The translations under genes were made by a program, and so were the position numbers. From assembly GCA_018265615.1 (NCBI GenBank), contig JABLYX010000026.1, positions 1-59,160 on the forward strand: a stretch of 59,160 nt of DNA. The letters run 5' to 3'. The stretch is from Lentisphaeria bacterium (GTDB taxonomy: Bacteria > Verrucomicrobiota > Lentisphaeria > Victivallales > Victivallaceae). A model generated the notes under the pieces. That model searched no databases. It had not been told where the DNA came from and worked only from the letters and a program-made list of their open reading frames with translations. Below are positions 9,288 through 17,967 of this stretch, piece by piece; the stretch's first letter is position 1; each line of letters opens with the position of its first letter.

Positions 9288-9370
9288 TGAAAATAAACTT
9301 TGTTTCTTATTTTCATTGATATTATATCATAAAAATAAGGGGATATCAATGAAAATAAAATTTATTTTCC
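9288..9370 (-). promoter_or_regulatory. Pseudopilin promoter framed by 16-bp inverted repeats
   Basis: On the minus strand TTGATA (9344-9349) and TATAAT (9321-9326) are 17 bases apart. A perfect 16-bp inverted repeat (TTATTTTCATTGATAT at 9307-9322 and its complement at 9343-9358) covers both promoter boxes. A further TGAAAATAA lies at 9288-9296 and a partial one at 9361-9370. This is the kind of layout used for cooperative repression. The gap 9202-9816 also holds a 24-bp palindrome and the promoter at 9656; no gene is supported in it. Confidence 0.55.
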
Positions 9371-9569
9371 ATTTTTTTCCAAATGGCCGCCCGGAAAATC
9401 ACCGTCGTGCGGTCTTTCCGGCCATCGTGCCGGAAAGCGTGAAGGTGTACAGGGGCTTTTAATGCGTACTTGATGGTCCGGAGACCGGAGAATGCTTCGG
9501 ATATGGTTTCGCGCGGTTCGCCGCAGCTTCCGGACGGTTCGGCTTATTCAGGGATAAGCTCTAAGGCTC

Positions 9570-9593
9570 GGGCAGCAGGGCGCCCTGCTGCCC
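9570..9593. repeat. 24-bp perfect palindrome
   Basis: GGGCAGCAGGGC is followed directly by its exact complement GCCCTGCTGCCC. It lies in the intergenic region between two divergently transcribed pseudopilin genes. It is not at the end of any supported gene, and no T tract follows at once. Confidence 0.6.
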
Positions 9594-9655
9594 TGTATTT
9601 ATATGTACAAATCATGAAATATATTTATTTTTTTGATAAAAAGTCAGGAATGCTC

Positions 9656-9684
9656 TTGACAGGACTGCTGTTTTTCGGTATAAT
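9656..9684 (+). promoter_or_regulatory. Consensus sigma70-type promoter of the pseudopilin/beta-helix operon
   Basis: TTGACA (9656-9661) and TATAAT (9679-9684) are spaced by exactly 17 bases, a perfect consensus. Transcription would start near 9691 and leave a leader of about 125 bases before the pseudopilin at 9817. Confidence 0.75.
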
Positions 9685-9816
9685 TATAACAGAGATGCAG
9701 ACGGGGGCCGATATGTCCATACAATCGAAGGGCGGACGATCCGCCGGAAAATTGATCGGGTGTCTGAGTACCGGAAGATTTCAGCGTTCAACTCTCCATA
9801 AGGAAAGGGATGAAAG

Positions 9817-10497
9817 ATGAGACGGAACCGATTCACATTGATCGAATTGCTGGTAGTGATTGCCATCATCGCGATTCTCGCCTCGATGCTGCTGCCGGCT
9901 CTGACCCAGGCGAGAAAGCGCGCGAATTTCACCCGCGACATGAGCAATCTCAAGCAGATCGGCATGGCGAGCCACATGTACGCCGGGGACAATGGCGATT
10001 ATCTTCCCCCGGCGCTGCAGGAGGGGGATGAAAACAACCGGCAGTCGGTCCCGAGCCAGTACAAGATGTTCAAATACCTGATCGGCCCCGGCAGATACCT
10101 CAGTCACCGGGTGGCGTATTCCACTTTCGCCAAACCGCTGGACGCCGGCAACAACGACCGGTTCGGCGCGACCAACGACGGCTGGATCGACTGGGTGGGG
10201 TCCCTTCGCGGCACCGACAGATCGCGCGACCCCATCGCGATCGGCTTCGTCGGCTTCGAAATGCCTTGGTGGGGCAGCCGCATGGCGCTTCAGAGGATCG
10301 GCAGGAAGGCGGTTTATGAGCTGAACAGCGATGTCGAGGCTCCGGCCGAGAACAACCTGAAGCTCGCGTGGTACGGAGAGTGGGACGCACTGGAAGAGGC
10401 GAACAATTCCCCCGTCCTGTATATGGACGGCCGCGTCTACAACCCCGGCTGCTCGCGCGCCACGCAGTGGAAGGATTGGGCGAATGAGAAAAAATAA
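9817..10497 (+). CDS. Pseudopilin-like protein
   Basis: A 226-residue protein starting MRRNRFTLIELLVV, with the full pilin-type hydrophobic helix (about 6-28) and TQARKRAN. Arg rather than Gly precedes the Phe. The globular part has GDNGDYLPPA and ends with NSPVLYMDGRVYNPG, a variant of the C-terminal DG motif seen in relatives. AAGGGA lies seven bases before the start. It is the first gene of a two-gene operon with a secreted beta-helix protein that begins 31 bases after the stop. It is transcribed from a consensus promoter, divergently from another pseudopilin. The role is unknown; an accessory to the co-transcribed secreted protein is the simplest reading. Confidence 0.87.
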   Translation: MRRNRFTLIELLVVIAIIAILASMLLPALTQARKRANFTRDMSNLKQIGMASHMYAGDNGDYLPPALQEGDENNRQSVPSQYKMFKYLIGPGRYLSHRVAYSTFAKPLDAGNNDRFGATNDGWIDWVGSLRGTDRSRDPIAIGFVGFEMPWWGSRMALQRIGRKAVYELNSDVEAPAENNLKLAWYGEWDALEEANNSPVLYMDGRVYNPGCSRATQWKDWANEKK

Positions 10498-10528
10498 ACG
10501 AAACATCTCAATAAAACAGGTTGTGACT

Positions 10529-12403
10529 ATGTGCAGTAGAACGTTCCTTTGCTCCGCCGCGCTCCTGACATGCCTCCCGCTTGCGGCGGCGACCAACTAC
10601 TATGTGACCCCGGAACGCCGTACCGGCACGATCGGGGAAACCGCGGGCGGAAGCGAACTTCACAGAAAAGCGCTGTTCTCGGAATTCTGCGGCAGCTCTC
10701 AGGAGATTGGCGGCGAGAAGCTTCCGGCGATGGTTGCGAATGGAGAGACCTCCGTATTGATCTGGAAGTTCACGCGGGCGGAAGGGGACGGAAAGGCGTA
10801 TGAAGTGAAAATCGACGCGCGCTTTTATGTCGAGCCGGCCGCCGTCGCCGGAGGGAGCGGTGCGCCGCGCCTCTCCGTCGGATTCGAGGATTTCCGCGGG
10901 GAACGCTATGCCGACAACTATTTCATCTCCGACGATTCCGCCGCCGGGCTCATTGCCGCGGGGGAGAAGAAGGAGGGAGCGCAGATTCTGGCCAACGGGG
11001 AGTCGCTGGTCGTCCCGGCGGGTCAGAAGGAGTTCTATGTGATTCTCTCGGCCCCGACCGCGAACATGTCGGGGGCGCTTTACGGGCGGGTCGAGTCGCT
11101 TGCGGTGAAATTCACGCCGCTCGAACTCCCGGCCGGAGATGAGGCCGAGTGCCCGTACTGGGCGGCTCCGGCCGGAATCCGGCGGAACGTCGTCGAGTTC
11201 GGCGCCGATCCGGCGGGCGTCGGGGACTCCGCGCCCGCGATTCAGAAGGCGCTCGACCTGGGCGGGGATATCGTGATCCCGCCCGGAACCTACCGTCTTG
11301 ACAGCACGCTGATGATCCGGAAGTCGAATACGACGCTGCGCGGCGAGGGCGGCCCCGTGCTGATCCGGAAGCGGATCGAGGGGACGGATCCGAAGAAGAA
11401 CGATTACAGCTATATCCGGACCGCCCGTTTTCCCGGAATCCGCCTGCTGCGCAATATCCGGATTTCCGGCCTCAGGCTGCTGACCCCCGGCTGGGACAGG
11501 CCGCAGATCGACAACTGGAGCAAGGGGATCGAGCTGTTCGGGGTCAGGGATTCGGTCGTGGAGGGGTGCGAGGTCCGGCTGCCCGCGCATGACGGCATTA
11601 CGCTTGTCTGCACCGCGAATACCGCGGTTCGCGACTGCGTGACCTTCGGGGCGCGCCACGGCATTTCCGCCGGCGGGAATTTCCGCGGGCGCGGCTCGTT
11701 TCACACGCAGATTGTGAACAACCGGGTAAGCCGGGCGTGGGACACCGGAATCGTGGTCGGGATCCTGACCGACGACGTGCTGGTCTCCGGCAACCTGATC
11801 CGGGAAAGCGGCAGTCATGCGGTCGATATTTTCAACTGCCGCAATGTGACCGTGACCGGCAATGCGATCCGGAACTGGGTTTTGCCGGGCCTGAACCCGT
11901 ATCCCGGCAATTTCCGGCAGGCGGTCGGCATTTTCGTCCACACCGACTGGGGGCTTCTCCGCGACATGCCGACGGAGAACATCACCGTCGCCGGGAACAC
12001 GCTTGTGTGCGATTACCCCTTTGTTCTGCCGCTCGACCAGCAGCCGGGAGAGAAGCGCGAGGCCGGGGTCTACTATTCACCGATCTGCGTGCAGATCACC
12101 GGGGATTTCGTGAGGAACGTGACCGTCTCCGGCAACACCCTGACCGGCGGCGCCAAGGGGATCTACATCTCCGCGCTGGAACCGAAGGAGATGGACTCGG
12201 CCAGGCCGCTGGACGGCACGCCGCAGAACCTCACGATCGTCGGCAACACCGTGACCGGCCAGAAGTTCACGGCTTTCGAATGCAGCGGGAACGGCACGCG
12301 GATGCGCGGCATCGTCACAGGAAACCTCTTCGCGGACTACCCGGAGGGCGGCTGGAAACCCGGCGACACCGGCCTTGTCGAGAGCGGCAACATCAGGCGG
12401 TGA
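10529..12403 (+). CDS. Secreted right-handed beta-helix protein (pectate lyase superfamily)
   Basis: About 624 residues from the ATG at 10529, chosen because it gives a clean signal peptide (MCSRTFLCSAALLTCLPLAAA) and follows AGG at about eight bases; an upstream in-frame ATG at 10484 overlaps the pseudopilin. After an N-terminal beta-rich domain (to about 200), VVEFGADPAGVGDSAPAIQK marks the start of a pectate-lyase-3/GH28-like beta-helix. Repeated NxTVxGN-type rungs follow to the C-terminus. Such proteins bind or cleave acidic polysaccharides. The GH28 acidic motifs are not evident, so lyase, hydrolase or binding function stays open. It is co-transcribed with a pseudopilin. Confidence 0.75.
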   Translation: MCSRTFLCSAALLTCLPLAAATNYYVTPERRTGTIGETAGGSELHRKALFSEFCGSSQEIGGEKLPAMVANGETSVLIWKFTRAEGDGKAYEVKIDARFYVEPAAVAGGSGAPRLSVGFEDFRGERYADNYFISDDSAAGLIAAGEKKEGAQILANGESLVVPAGQKEFYVILSAPTANMSGALYGRVESLAVKFTPLELPAGDEAECPYWAAPAGIRRNVVEFGADPAGVGDSAPAIQKALDLGGDIVIPPGTYRLDSTLMIRKSNTTLRGEGGPVLIRKRIEGTDPKKNDYSYIRTARFPGIRLLRNIRISGLRLLTPGWDRPQIDNWSKGIELFGVRDSVVEGCEVRLPAHDGITLVCTANTAVRDCVTFGARHGISAGGNFRGRGSFHTQIVNNRVSRAWDTGIVVGILTDDVLVSGNLIRESGSHAVDIFNCRNVTVTGNAIRNWVLPGLNPYPGNFRQAVGIFVHTDWGLLRDMPTENITVAGNTLVCDYPFVLPLDQQPGEKREAGVYYSPICVQITGDFVRNVTVSGNTLTGGAKGIYISALEPKEMDSARPLDGTPQNLTIVGNTVTGQKFTAFECSGNGTRMRGIVTGNLFADYPEGGWKPGDTGLVESGNIRR

Positions 12404-12429
12404 AAAGGATGTACATTTCACATTGCTTC

Positions 12430-12457
12430 TTGAAAAATCATATCCGGATGGTATAGT
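12430..12457 (+). promoter_or_regulatory. Promoter of the GntR-GH92-GH3 operon
   Basis: TTGAAA (12430-12435) and TATAGT (12452-12457) are spaced by 16 bases. The palindrome ATCCGGAT (12442-12449) lies in the spacer and could be the operator. Transcription from here starts near 12464, which favours 12484 as the translation start of the regulator. Confidence 0.55.
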
Positions 12458-12483
12458 AGACGATGGAACTGCAGGGGACATTC

Positions 12484-13599
12484 ATGGGCGCTGCCGCAAA
12501 ATACAGGACGATTTACAATACCCTCATCCGGGAGGTGGGGGAGGGCGTTTTCGCCGTCGGCTGCTGTCTGCCGACCGAAAATGAGCTCGCGGCCCGGTTC
12601 GGCGTTTCGCGCCAGACCGTGCTCAAGGCGCTGGATCTCCTGAAGGCCGAAGGCGTTCTGAGCGGTATTCGCGGCCGGGGCACGTTTGTGGTCCGCGCGG
12701 CTTCACGGCCGGGGGAGCCGCGCGGCGGCCGCCAGCTGGCTTTTGTCTGCATCGACATTCAGGACTCCTTCGGGCACGAGGTGTTCCTCGGCTTCGAGGC
12801 GGAGGCCGCGCGCAGCGGGTATACGGTCGCGGTCGGGAACAGCTCCTATGATGCGCTGCGCGAAGCGGAGCATCTGAAGCGGCTGCATGCGCAGGGGGTG
12901 GCGGGCATCGCGCTGGTCCCCTTTCTCGCCGCCAACCGGAAACTGGTCCTCGATCTGCACGGCGCCGGCTGGCCGGTCGTCTGCATCGACAACCACTACG
13001 GCATCGACGGGGTTCCCTGCATCGTCACGGACAACCGCCGGGCGGCTTACGGGGCGACGCTGCGGCTGATCCGGGCGGGCCGCAGCCGGATCGGCTTCCT
13101 GACCAACACGTTCGATGCGCTCGAAACGAGCTTTCCAGTGCGGGAGCGGTTCGAAGGCTACCGGCAGGCGCTCTCCGAGGGCGGCCTGGAATTCCGCCGG
13201 GAGCTTGTGCAGGAGCTGGGGCCGGCGCTGACCGCCAGCCGCCCGACCGACGTCGGGCTCGATATCTTCGGCTACCAGGCGATGCATAAGCTGCTGATGT
13301 CGCCGGAGAGGCCGGATGCGGTGCTGCTGCTGTGGGATGAGCTTGCGCCGGGCGCCCTGAACGCGATCCGCAACTCCCGGCTGAATGTCCCGGAGGATAT
13401 CGCGCTGGTCGGCTTCAACGACGACAGCTTCTGCGCGCTGCTGACGCCCCCCCTGACGACGATCCGCCAGCCGGCCCGCCGCATGGGGGAGCTGGCCGCG
13501 CGGCAGCTGATCGAACTGGCCGGGGGCGGCGCGGTTCCGCCTGAAACTGTTTTACAGAACCAGCTGATCCGGCGCGGCTCCACCGATGCCGCGTTCTGA
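12484..13599 (+). CDS. GntR-type regulator with LacI-like effector domain
   Basis: About 371 residues from the ATG at 12484, which follows AGGGGA at five bases; the in-frame ATG at 12463 would lie at the transcription start. A GntR winged helix occupies residues 1-75 (PTENELAARFGVSRQTVLKAL, then GIRGRGTFV). A LacI/periplasmic-binding-like domain follows, with the family ending (VPEDIALVGFNDD, then TTIRQPARRMGELAARQLIEL). It precedes GH92 and GH3 genes on the same strand and probably responds to a mannose- or glucose-containing product. Architecture certain, ligand not. Confidence 0.88.
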   Translation: MGAAAKYRTIYNTLIREVGEGVFAVGCCLPTENELAARFGVSRQTVLKALDLLKAEGVLSGIRGRGTFVVRAASRPGEPRGGRQLAFVCIDIQDSFGHEVFLGFEAEAARSGYTVAVGNSSYDALREAEHLKRLHAQGVAGIALVPFLAANRKLVLDLHGAGWPVVCIDNHYGIDGVPCIVTDNRRAAYGATLRLIRAGRSRIGFLTNTFDALETSFPVRERFEGYRQALSEGGLEFRRELVQELGPALTASRPTDVGLDIFGYQAMHKLLMSPERPDAVLLLWDELAPGALNAIRNSRLNVPEDIALVGFNDDSFCALLTPPLTTIRQPARRMGELAARQLIELAGGGAVPPETVLQNQLIRRGSTDAAF

Positions 13600-13643
13600 A
13601 AGTTCTTTTTTTTGCACCCTCAACCCGAAGAAACGGCCATGGC

Positions 13644-15713
13644 ATGAAGCGTCTGATACATCTGGTGAACCTGAAACAGGGGACCGACTCCACATTCTAT
13701 TTTTCCACAGGGAACACATTGCCCCTGACGGCGGTTCCGTTCGGGATGAACCACTGGAGCATCCAGACCGACACGGACGACCCCTGCCGGTTTTTCAATC
13801 CGCGTTCGCGCTCGTTCCGCGGACTTCGGCTGACCCATCAGCCGAGCCCGTGGATCCGCGATTACGCCTCGCTGCTCCTGTTCCCGCAGACGGGGGAGCT
13901 TCTGACCGGAAAGGGGCTCACCGCCTATTTCGAGCCGGATGAACAGGAGCTCTGCCCGCACCGGCTGCGGCTGCGGCTGCGCCGGGACCATTCCGAGCTG
14001 CGCTTCGCACCCACCTCCCGCTGCGGCGTTCTGGAGATCGATTTTCCGGCGGGGGCGGCGAAGCGTCTCGTGATTGTTCCCGGAACCGGGGAGCGGGAAT
14101 TGGAGGCGGGACACGGATTCCGTCTCCGCGACGGCGGTGCGGAGGGGTTCGTGACGAATCACAGCGGAGGAGTTACCGCCGACTTCAAGTTTCATTATGT
14201 GATGAACTTCGATTGCCCGCCCTCCGGCATGACGGAGCAGGAGGGCGCGTATGCGGTTGAATTTCCGCCCGGAACCACCCGGCTGACGGTCCGGATCGGC
14301 AGCTCGTTCATCTCGGCGGAGCAGGCGCGGCATTCACTGGAGCGGGAAGTCGGCTCCGCGGAGTACGCCGGGATCGCCGCCCGGGGCGGGGAGCTGTGGG
14401 ACCGCGAGCTGAACCGGATCGAAATACCGGACGCCCCGGAGCGGGAGCGCCGGATTTTTTACAGCTGTCTCTACCGCACGCTGCTGTTTCCGCGCGAATT
14501 TCATGAAATCGACGCGGCGGGGAATATGGTCCACTACAGTCCGTTCGGCGGCGGCGTCCACCCGGGGCCGCTTTATACGGACAACGGCTTCTGGGATACG
14601 CACCGGACGCTCTATCCGCTTTTTTCGCTGCTTTTTCCGGCCCGGCTGGCCGAGATGCTTGAAGGGTTCCTGAATGCGGCGCGGGAAGGGGGATGGTTCC
14701 CTCGCTGGTGCAGTCCGGGATACCGCAGCTGCATGACCGGAACGCATGCCGACGCCGTTTTTGCCGATGCGGTCATGAAGGAGCTGCCCGGCTTCGATTG
14801 GCGGGAGGCGTACCGCTTCATGCTGAAAGACGCGACGGAGCCCGGCGACGCCGGGGGGCTCTACGGGCGCGGCGCGCTGCGGGAGTACGCGCAGTTCGGA
14901 TTCGTTCCCGACGACCTGCATGCGCATTCCGCCTCGCAGACCATGGATTACGCGGCGCACGACGCGATGATCGCCCTGGTCGCGGAGAAGCTGGGCGATC
15001 CGGCCGGCTCCGCTTTGCTGAAACGGCGCTCCGGATGCTATCGCAACCTCTTCAACCCGGCCACCGGCGCACTGCAGGCGCGCCGCAGCGACGGCACTTT
15101 CACGCCGTTCGATCCGGTCGAGTGGAGCCGGGCCTATATCGAGGGGTCGAGCTGGCAGTGCGGATTTGCCGTGCCGCATGACCCGGAAGGCTTCATGGCG
15201 CTGCTCGGCGGCCGCGAGGCGATGGTCGCCCGGCTCGACGAAATGCTGGCGGCTCCGCCGGATTACCGGGTCGGCGCCTACGGCTGTGAAATCCACGAGA
15301 TGGTGGAGATGGCGGCGGCGGATTTCGGGCAGTATGCGCAATCGAACCAGCCGGTGCACCATGTGCTGTGGTTCTATACGCTGGCCGGGCGGCGGGAGCT
15401 CGCGGCGCGCCACGTCCACCGGGTCGCGCGGGAGCTTTATACACCAGACGCCTTTCCCGGCGACGAGGACAACGGGGAGATGGCGGCGTGGTATATCTGG
15501 GCGGCGGCCGGCTTCTATCCGTTCTGCCCCGGCAAGCCGGAGTTCGTGGCGCATGCGCCGATGTTTCCGCGTCTGGTTTTTCATCTGGAGAACGGAGAGA
15601 CGCTGACCGTCCGTCCCGCGGGAAAGGGCGGGCCGCACCTGAACGGGCGGCCGTGCAGGGCCGAAGCTCTGCCTTATGCGGAGCTGGCCCGGGGCGGAGT
15701 GCTGGAGTTGTAA
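13644..15713 (+). CDS. Glycoside hydrolase family 92 (alpha-mannosidase-like)
   Basis: A 689-residue protein, close to usual GH92 length. It has the N-terminal beta-sandwich (VNLKQGTDSTFYFSTGNT and PFGMNHWSIQTD) and an (alpha/alpha)6 barrel with GPLYTDNGFWDTHRTLYPL. The conserved C-terminal catalytic segment reads DEDNGEMAAWYIWAAAGFYP. GH92 enzymes are calcium-dependent inverting exo-alpha-mannosidases. The segment has Glu where most members have Gln (usually GQMSAWY), which may mark a different linkage or substrate. No signal peptide is seen, so it is probably cytoplasmic. It lies between a GntR regulator and a GH3 gene, and its stop directly abuts an in-frame ATG of the latter, so they are co-expressed. 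Confidence 0.87.
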   Translation: MKRLIHLVNLKQGTDSTFYFSTGNTLPLTAVPFGMNHWSIQTDTDDPCRFFNPRSRSFRGLRLTHQPSPWIRDYASLLLFPQTGELLTGKGLTAYFEPDEQELCPHRLRLRLRRDHSELRFAPTSRCGVLEIDFPAGAAKRLVIVPGTGERELEAGHGFRLRDGGAEGFVTNHSGGVTADFKFHYVMNFDCPPSGMTEQEGAYAVEFPPGTTRLTVRIGSSFISAEQARHSLEREVGSAEYAGIAARGGELWDRELNRIEIPDAPERERRIFYSCLYRTLLFPREFHEIDAAGNMVHYSPFGGGVHPGPLYTDNGFWDTHRTLYPLFSLLFPARLAEMLEGFLNAAREGGWFPRWCSPGYRSCMTGTHADAVFADAVMKELPGFDWREAYRFMLKDATEPGDAGGLYGRGALREYAQFGFVPDDLHAHSASQTMDYAAHDAMIALVAEKLGDPAGSALLKRRSGCYRNLFNPATGALQARRSDGTFTPFDPVEWSRAYIEGSSWQCGFAVPHDPEGFMALLGGREAMVARLDEMLAAPPDYRVGAYGCEIHEMVEMAAADFGQYAQSNQPVHHVLWFYTLAGRRELAARHVHRVARELYTPDAFPGDEDNGEMAAWYIWAAAGFYPFCPGKPEFVAHAPMFPRLVFHLENGETLTVRPAGKGGPHLNGRPCRAEALPYAELARGGVLEL

Positions 15714-15734
15714 ATGAAGGGAGAGGATGCCGGA

Positions 15735-17819
15735 ATGTGGAAATTCAGGGATGTTTCATTGCCGTTGGAGGAGCGGATCGACGCGCTGCTGGCCGAGCTG
15801 ACCGTCGATGAGAAGCTCGGGCAGATCAACTATCGCAGCGAGGGGATTCCGCGGCTCGGCATTCCGCCCTACGTCTGGTGGAACGAAGCGCTGCACGGAG
15901 TGGCGCGCAGCGGCGCGGCCACGGTTTTTCCGCAGGCGATCGCAATGGCGGCGACCTTCGACCCCGAGCTGGTCGGGAAGATGGGGGAGGTCATTGCGCT
16001 CGAAGGGCGGGCGCGCCATTTTGACGCCGCCCGGCACGGGGATCACGGAACCTACAAGGGGCTGACCTACTGGTCCCCGAACGTGAACATCTTCCGTGAC
16101 CCGCGCTGGGGCAGGGGGCAGGAGACCTATGGCGAGTGCCCGTACCTGACCGGCGAAATGGGGGCCGCTTACGTGCGCGGCGTTCAGGGGAGCGATCCGG
16201 TGCGCCTGAAGGCCGCGGCGACCCCGAAGCATTTCGCCGTCCACTCCGGGCCGGAGAAGGGCCGGCTGGGATTCGATTCCCGCGTCAGTGAAAAAGACCT
16301 GCGCGAAACCTATCTGCCCGCGTTCCGCAAATGCGTCGAAGCCGGGGCGCAGTCGGTCATGAGCGCCTACAATGCGGTCAACGGCACGCCGTGCAGCGTG
16401 AACTCCCGGCTGTTGAACGATATCCTGCGCGATGAATGGGAGTTCGACGGCGCGGCCGTCACCGATGCCGGTGCGGGAAGCGCGCTTGTGAATGAGCACA
16501 GGCACGCTCCCGATTATCCCGCCGCCGTCGCGGAGGAGCTCGCGAACGGTGTCGATGTCGTGACCGACGGCTGCTCCGGCGCGCGGGAGGCGCATGAACG
16601 CGGCCTGATCCCGGACGGGGTGCTGGACCGCGCGGTGCGGAACCAGCTGCGCGTGAAGTTCCGGCTGGGGCTTTTCGACCCGCCGCGCGATGTCCCCTCC
16701 TGTGACGTGATCGAGTGCGCCGCGCACCGCAAGCTCGCGCTCGATGCGGCGCGGCGGAGCATTGTACTGCTGAAAAACGAGAACGGCGTTCTGCCGCTGG
16801 ACATCGCAAAGCTGAAGTCGATCGCGGTCGTCGGCCCGAATGCCGATTCCCGCGAAGTGCTGTTGGGGAACTACTTCGGGACGCCGACCCGTTCGGTCAC
16901 ACTGCTGGCCGGCATTCTCGCGGCGGCCGGAGAGAACTGCCGCGTGATTTACGCGCGCGGCTGCGAACCGGTTGCGCCGCGCACCGAAGGCTGCGCCGAG
17001 GATTACGACCGGATCGCCGAAGCGGTCAGCGCGGCGGAGCGGGCCGACGCCGTGATCCTCTGCGTCGGGCTGAATCCGCTGATTGAGGGCGAGGCCGGCG
17101 ACGCGTTCAACTCCGACGCGGCCGGCGACAGGCTTTCGCTGGAGCTTCCCGGATTGCAGCCGCACCTCGTGAAAAAGATCGCGGCGGTCGGCAGGCCGGT
17201 GATCCTGGTGTCGGTTTCGGGCAGCGCGCTGGCGCTGCCCGAGGAACTGGCCGCCGGGGTGATCCAGTGCTTCTATCCCGGCGCGGAGGGCGGAACCGCC
17301 CTGGCCGATGTGCTGTTCGGCAGGGTGAACCCGTCGGGACGGCTGCCTGTGACGTTTTACCGCAGCGCGGGAGATCTGCCGCCGTTCGACGACTATTCGA
17401 TGGAGAACCGCACCTACCGCTTTTTCAGGGGGGAGGTGCTGCACCCGTTCGGCTTCGGATTGAGCTATGCTTCGTTCCGTTATTCGGAGCTCTCCTGCCC
17501 GGCGTCGGTTCCGGCCGGCGCTCCCGTGAAAGTGGCCGTGACGGTGGAAAACACGGGGAAATGCGCCGGAGAAGAGGTCGTCCAGCTTTACACTTCGGCG
17601 CTCAACCCGCCGACGCGGGCCCCGCGGAAGCAGCTTGCCGCGTTGAAACGGATTGCGCTTGAGCCCGGTGAACGCCGCCGCGTGGAGCTCTCCGTCGGGC
17701 CGGAAGCGTTCCTGCTGACCTTCGACGACGGCCGCCGCGAAGTGCTGCCGGGCGGATGGCGCATCGAAATCGGAGCGCCGCCGGCGGCCCCGGTCGCGGC
17801 GCTGCTGCAGCTGTCCTGA
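15735..17819 (+). CDS. Glycoside hydrolase family 3 (beta-glucosidase/beta-xylosidase-like)
   Basis: About 694 residues. The start at 15735 is preferred because GGGAGAGG lies eight bases before it; an ATG at 15714 directly follows the GH92 stop. Domains are the N-terminal GH3 barrel (LGIPPYVWWNEALHGVARSG, KHFAVHSGPE), a candidate nucleophile Asp at about 244 (AAVTDAGAG), the second alpha/beta domain (IVLLKNENGVLPL, VVGPNAD) and a C-terminal fibronectin-III-like domain (LHPFGFGLSYASF onward). The layout and the WNEALHGV motif resemble xylosidase-type members. It has no signal peptide and is the last gene of the GntR-GH92-GH3 operon. Sugar specificity unresolved. Confidence 0.88.
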   Translation: MWKFRDVSLPLEERIDALLAELTVDEKLGQINYRSEGIPRLGIPPYVWWNEALHGVARSGAATVFPQAIAMAATFDPELVGKMGEVIALEGRARHFDAARHGDHGTYKGLTYWSPNVNIFRDPRWGRGQETYGECPYLTGEMGAAYVRGVQGSDPVRLKAAATPKHFAVHSGPEKGRLGFDSRVSEKDLRETYLPAFRKCVEAGAQSVMSAYNAVNGTPCSVNSRLLNDILRDEWEFDGAAVTDAGAGSALVNEHRHAPDYPAAVAEELANGVDVVTDGCSGAREAHERGLIPDGVLDRAVRNQLRVKFRLGLFDPPRDVPSCDVIECAAHRKLALDAARRSIVLLKNENGVLPLDIAKLKSIAVVGPNADSREVLLGNYFGTPTRSVTLLAGILAAAGENCRVIYARGCEPVAPRTEGCAEDYDRIAEAVSAAERADAVILCVGLNPLIEGEAGDAFNSDAAGDRLSLELPGLQPHLVKKIAAVGRPVILVSVSGSALALPEELAAGVIQCFYPGAEGGTALADVLFGRVNPSGRLPVTFYRSAGDLPPFDDYSMENRTYRFFRGEVLHPFGFGLSYASFRYSELSCPASVPAGAPVKVAVTVENTGKCAGEEVVQLYTSALNPPTRAPRKQLAALKRIALEPGERRRVELSVGPEAFLLTFDDGRREVLPGGWRIEIGAPPAAPVAALLQLS

Positions 17820-17841
17820 TGCGCTTATGAGAAATTTTTTC

Positions 17842-17860
17842 CGCCGGAGAGGATCCGGCG
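17842..17860 (+). terminator. Possible terminator after the GH3 gene
   Basis: A perfect 7-bp stem CGCCGGA/TCCGGCG with a 5-base loop lies 23 bases beyond the GH3 stop. The T run (ATTTTT) begins six bases late, so termination may be weak. Confidence 0.4.
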
Positions 17861-17891
17861 CTGGAATTTTTCCGAACGCGATGTATATTAT

Positions 17892-17932
17892 CGGCCGTGT
17901 TTTCTGAAATCGGGTCCTTCGCGGGACGGCCG
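17892..17932 (+). promoter_or_regulatory. Leader hairpin of the radical SAM gene
   Basis: CGGCCGT (17892-17898) pairs perfectly with ACGGCCG (17926-17932), with GTCC/GGAC able to pair inside. It follows a TATATT box (17884-17889), so it would sit at the very start of the mRNA for the gene at 17968. It is too small for a cobalamin riboswitch. Confidence 0.3.
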
Positions 17933-17967
17933 TATCGCTTCCTGCAACCAATACCGCGTTCAATCAT

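Noticed and set aside
9351..9462. Small plus-strand frame (37 codons) with AAGGGG before its ATG
   Set aside because: The ATG lies inside the inverted repeat of the opposite-strand promoter, and the peptide is low in complexity. It is more likely a by-product of the operator sequence.
17892..17932. Cobalamin riboswitch before the B12/radical SAM gene
   Set aside because: The leader is under 80 bases and shows only a simple hairpin, far smaller than that riboswitch.
15756..17963. Minus-strand open frame of 735 codons
   Set aside because: Antisense to the GH3 gene, whose motifs are complete.
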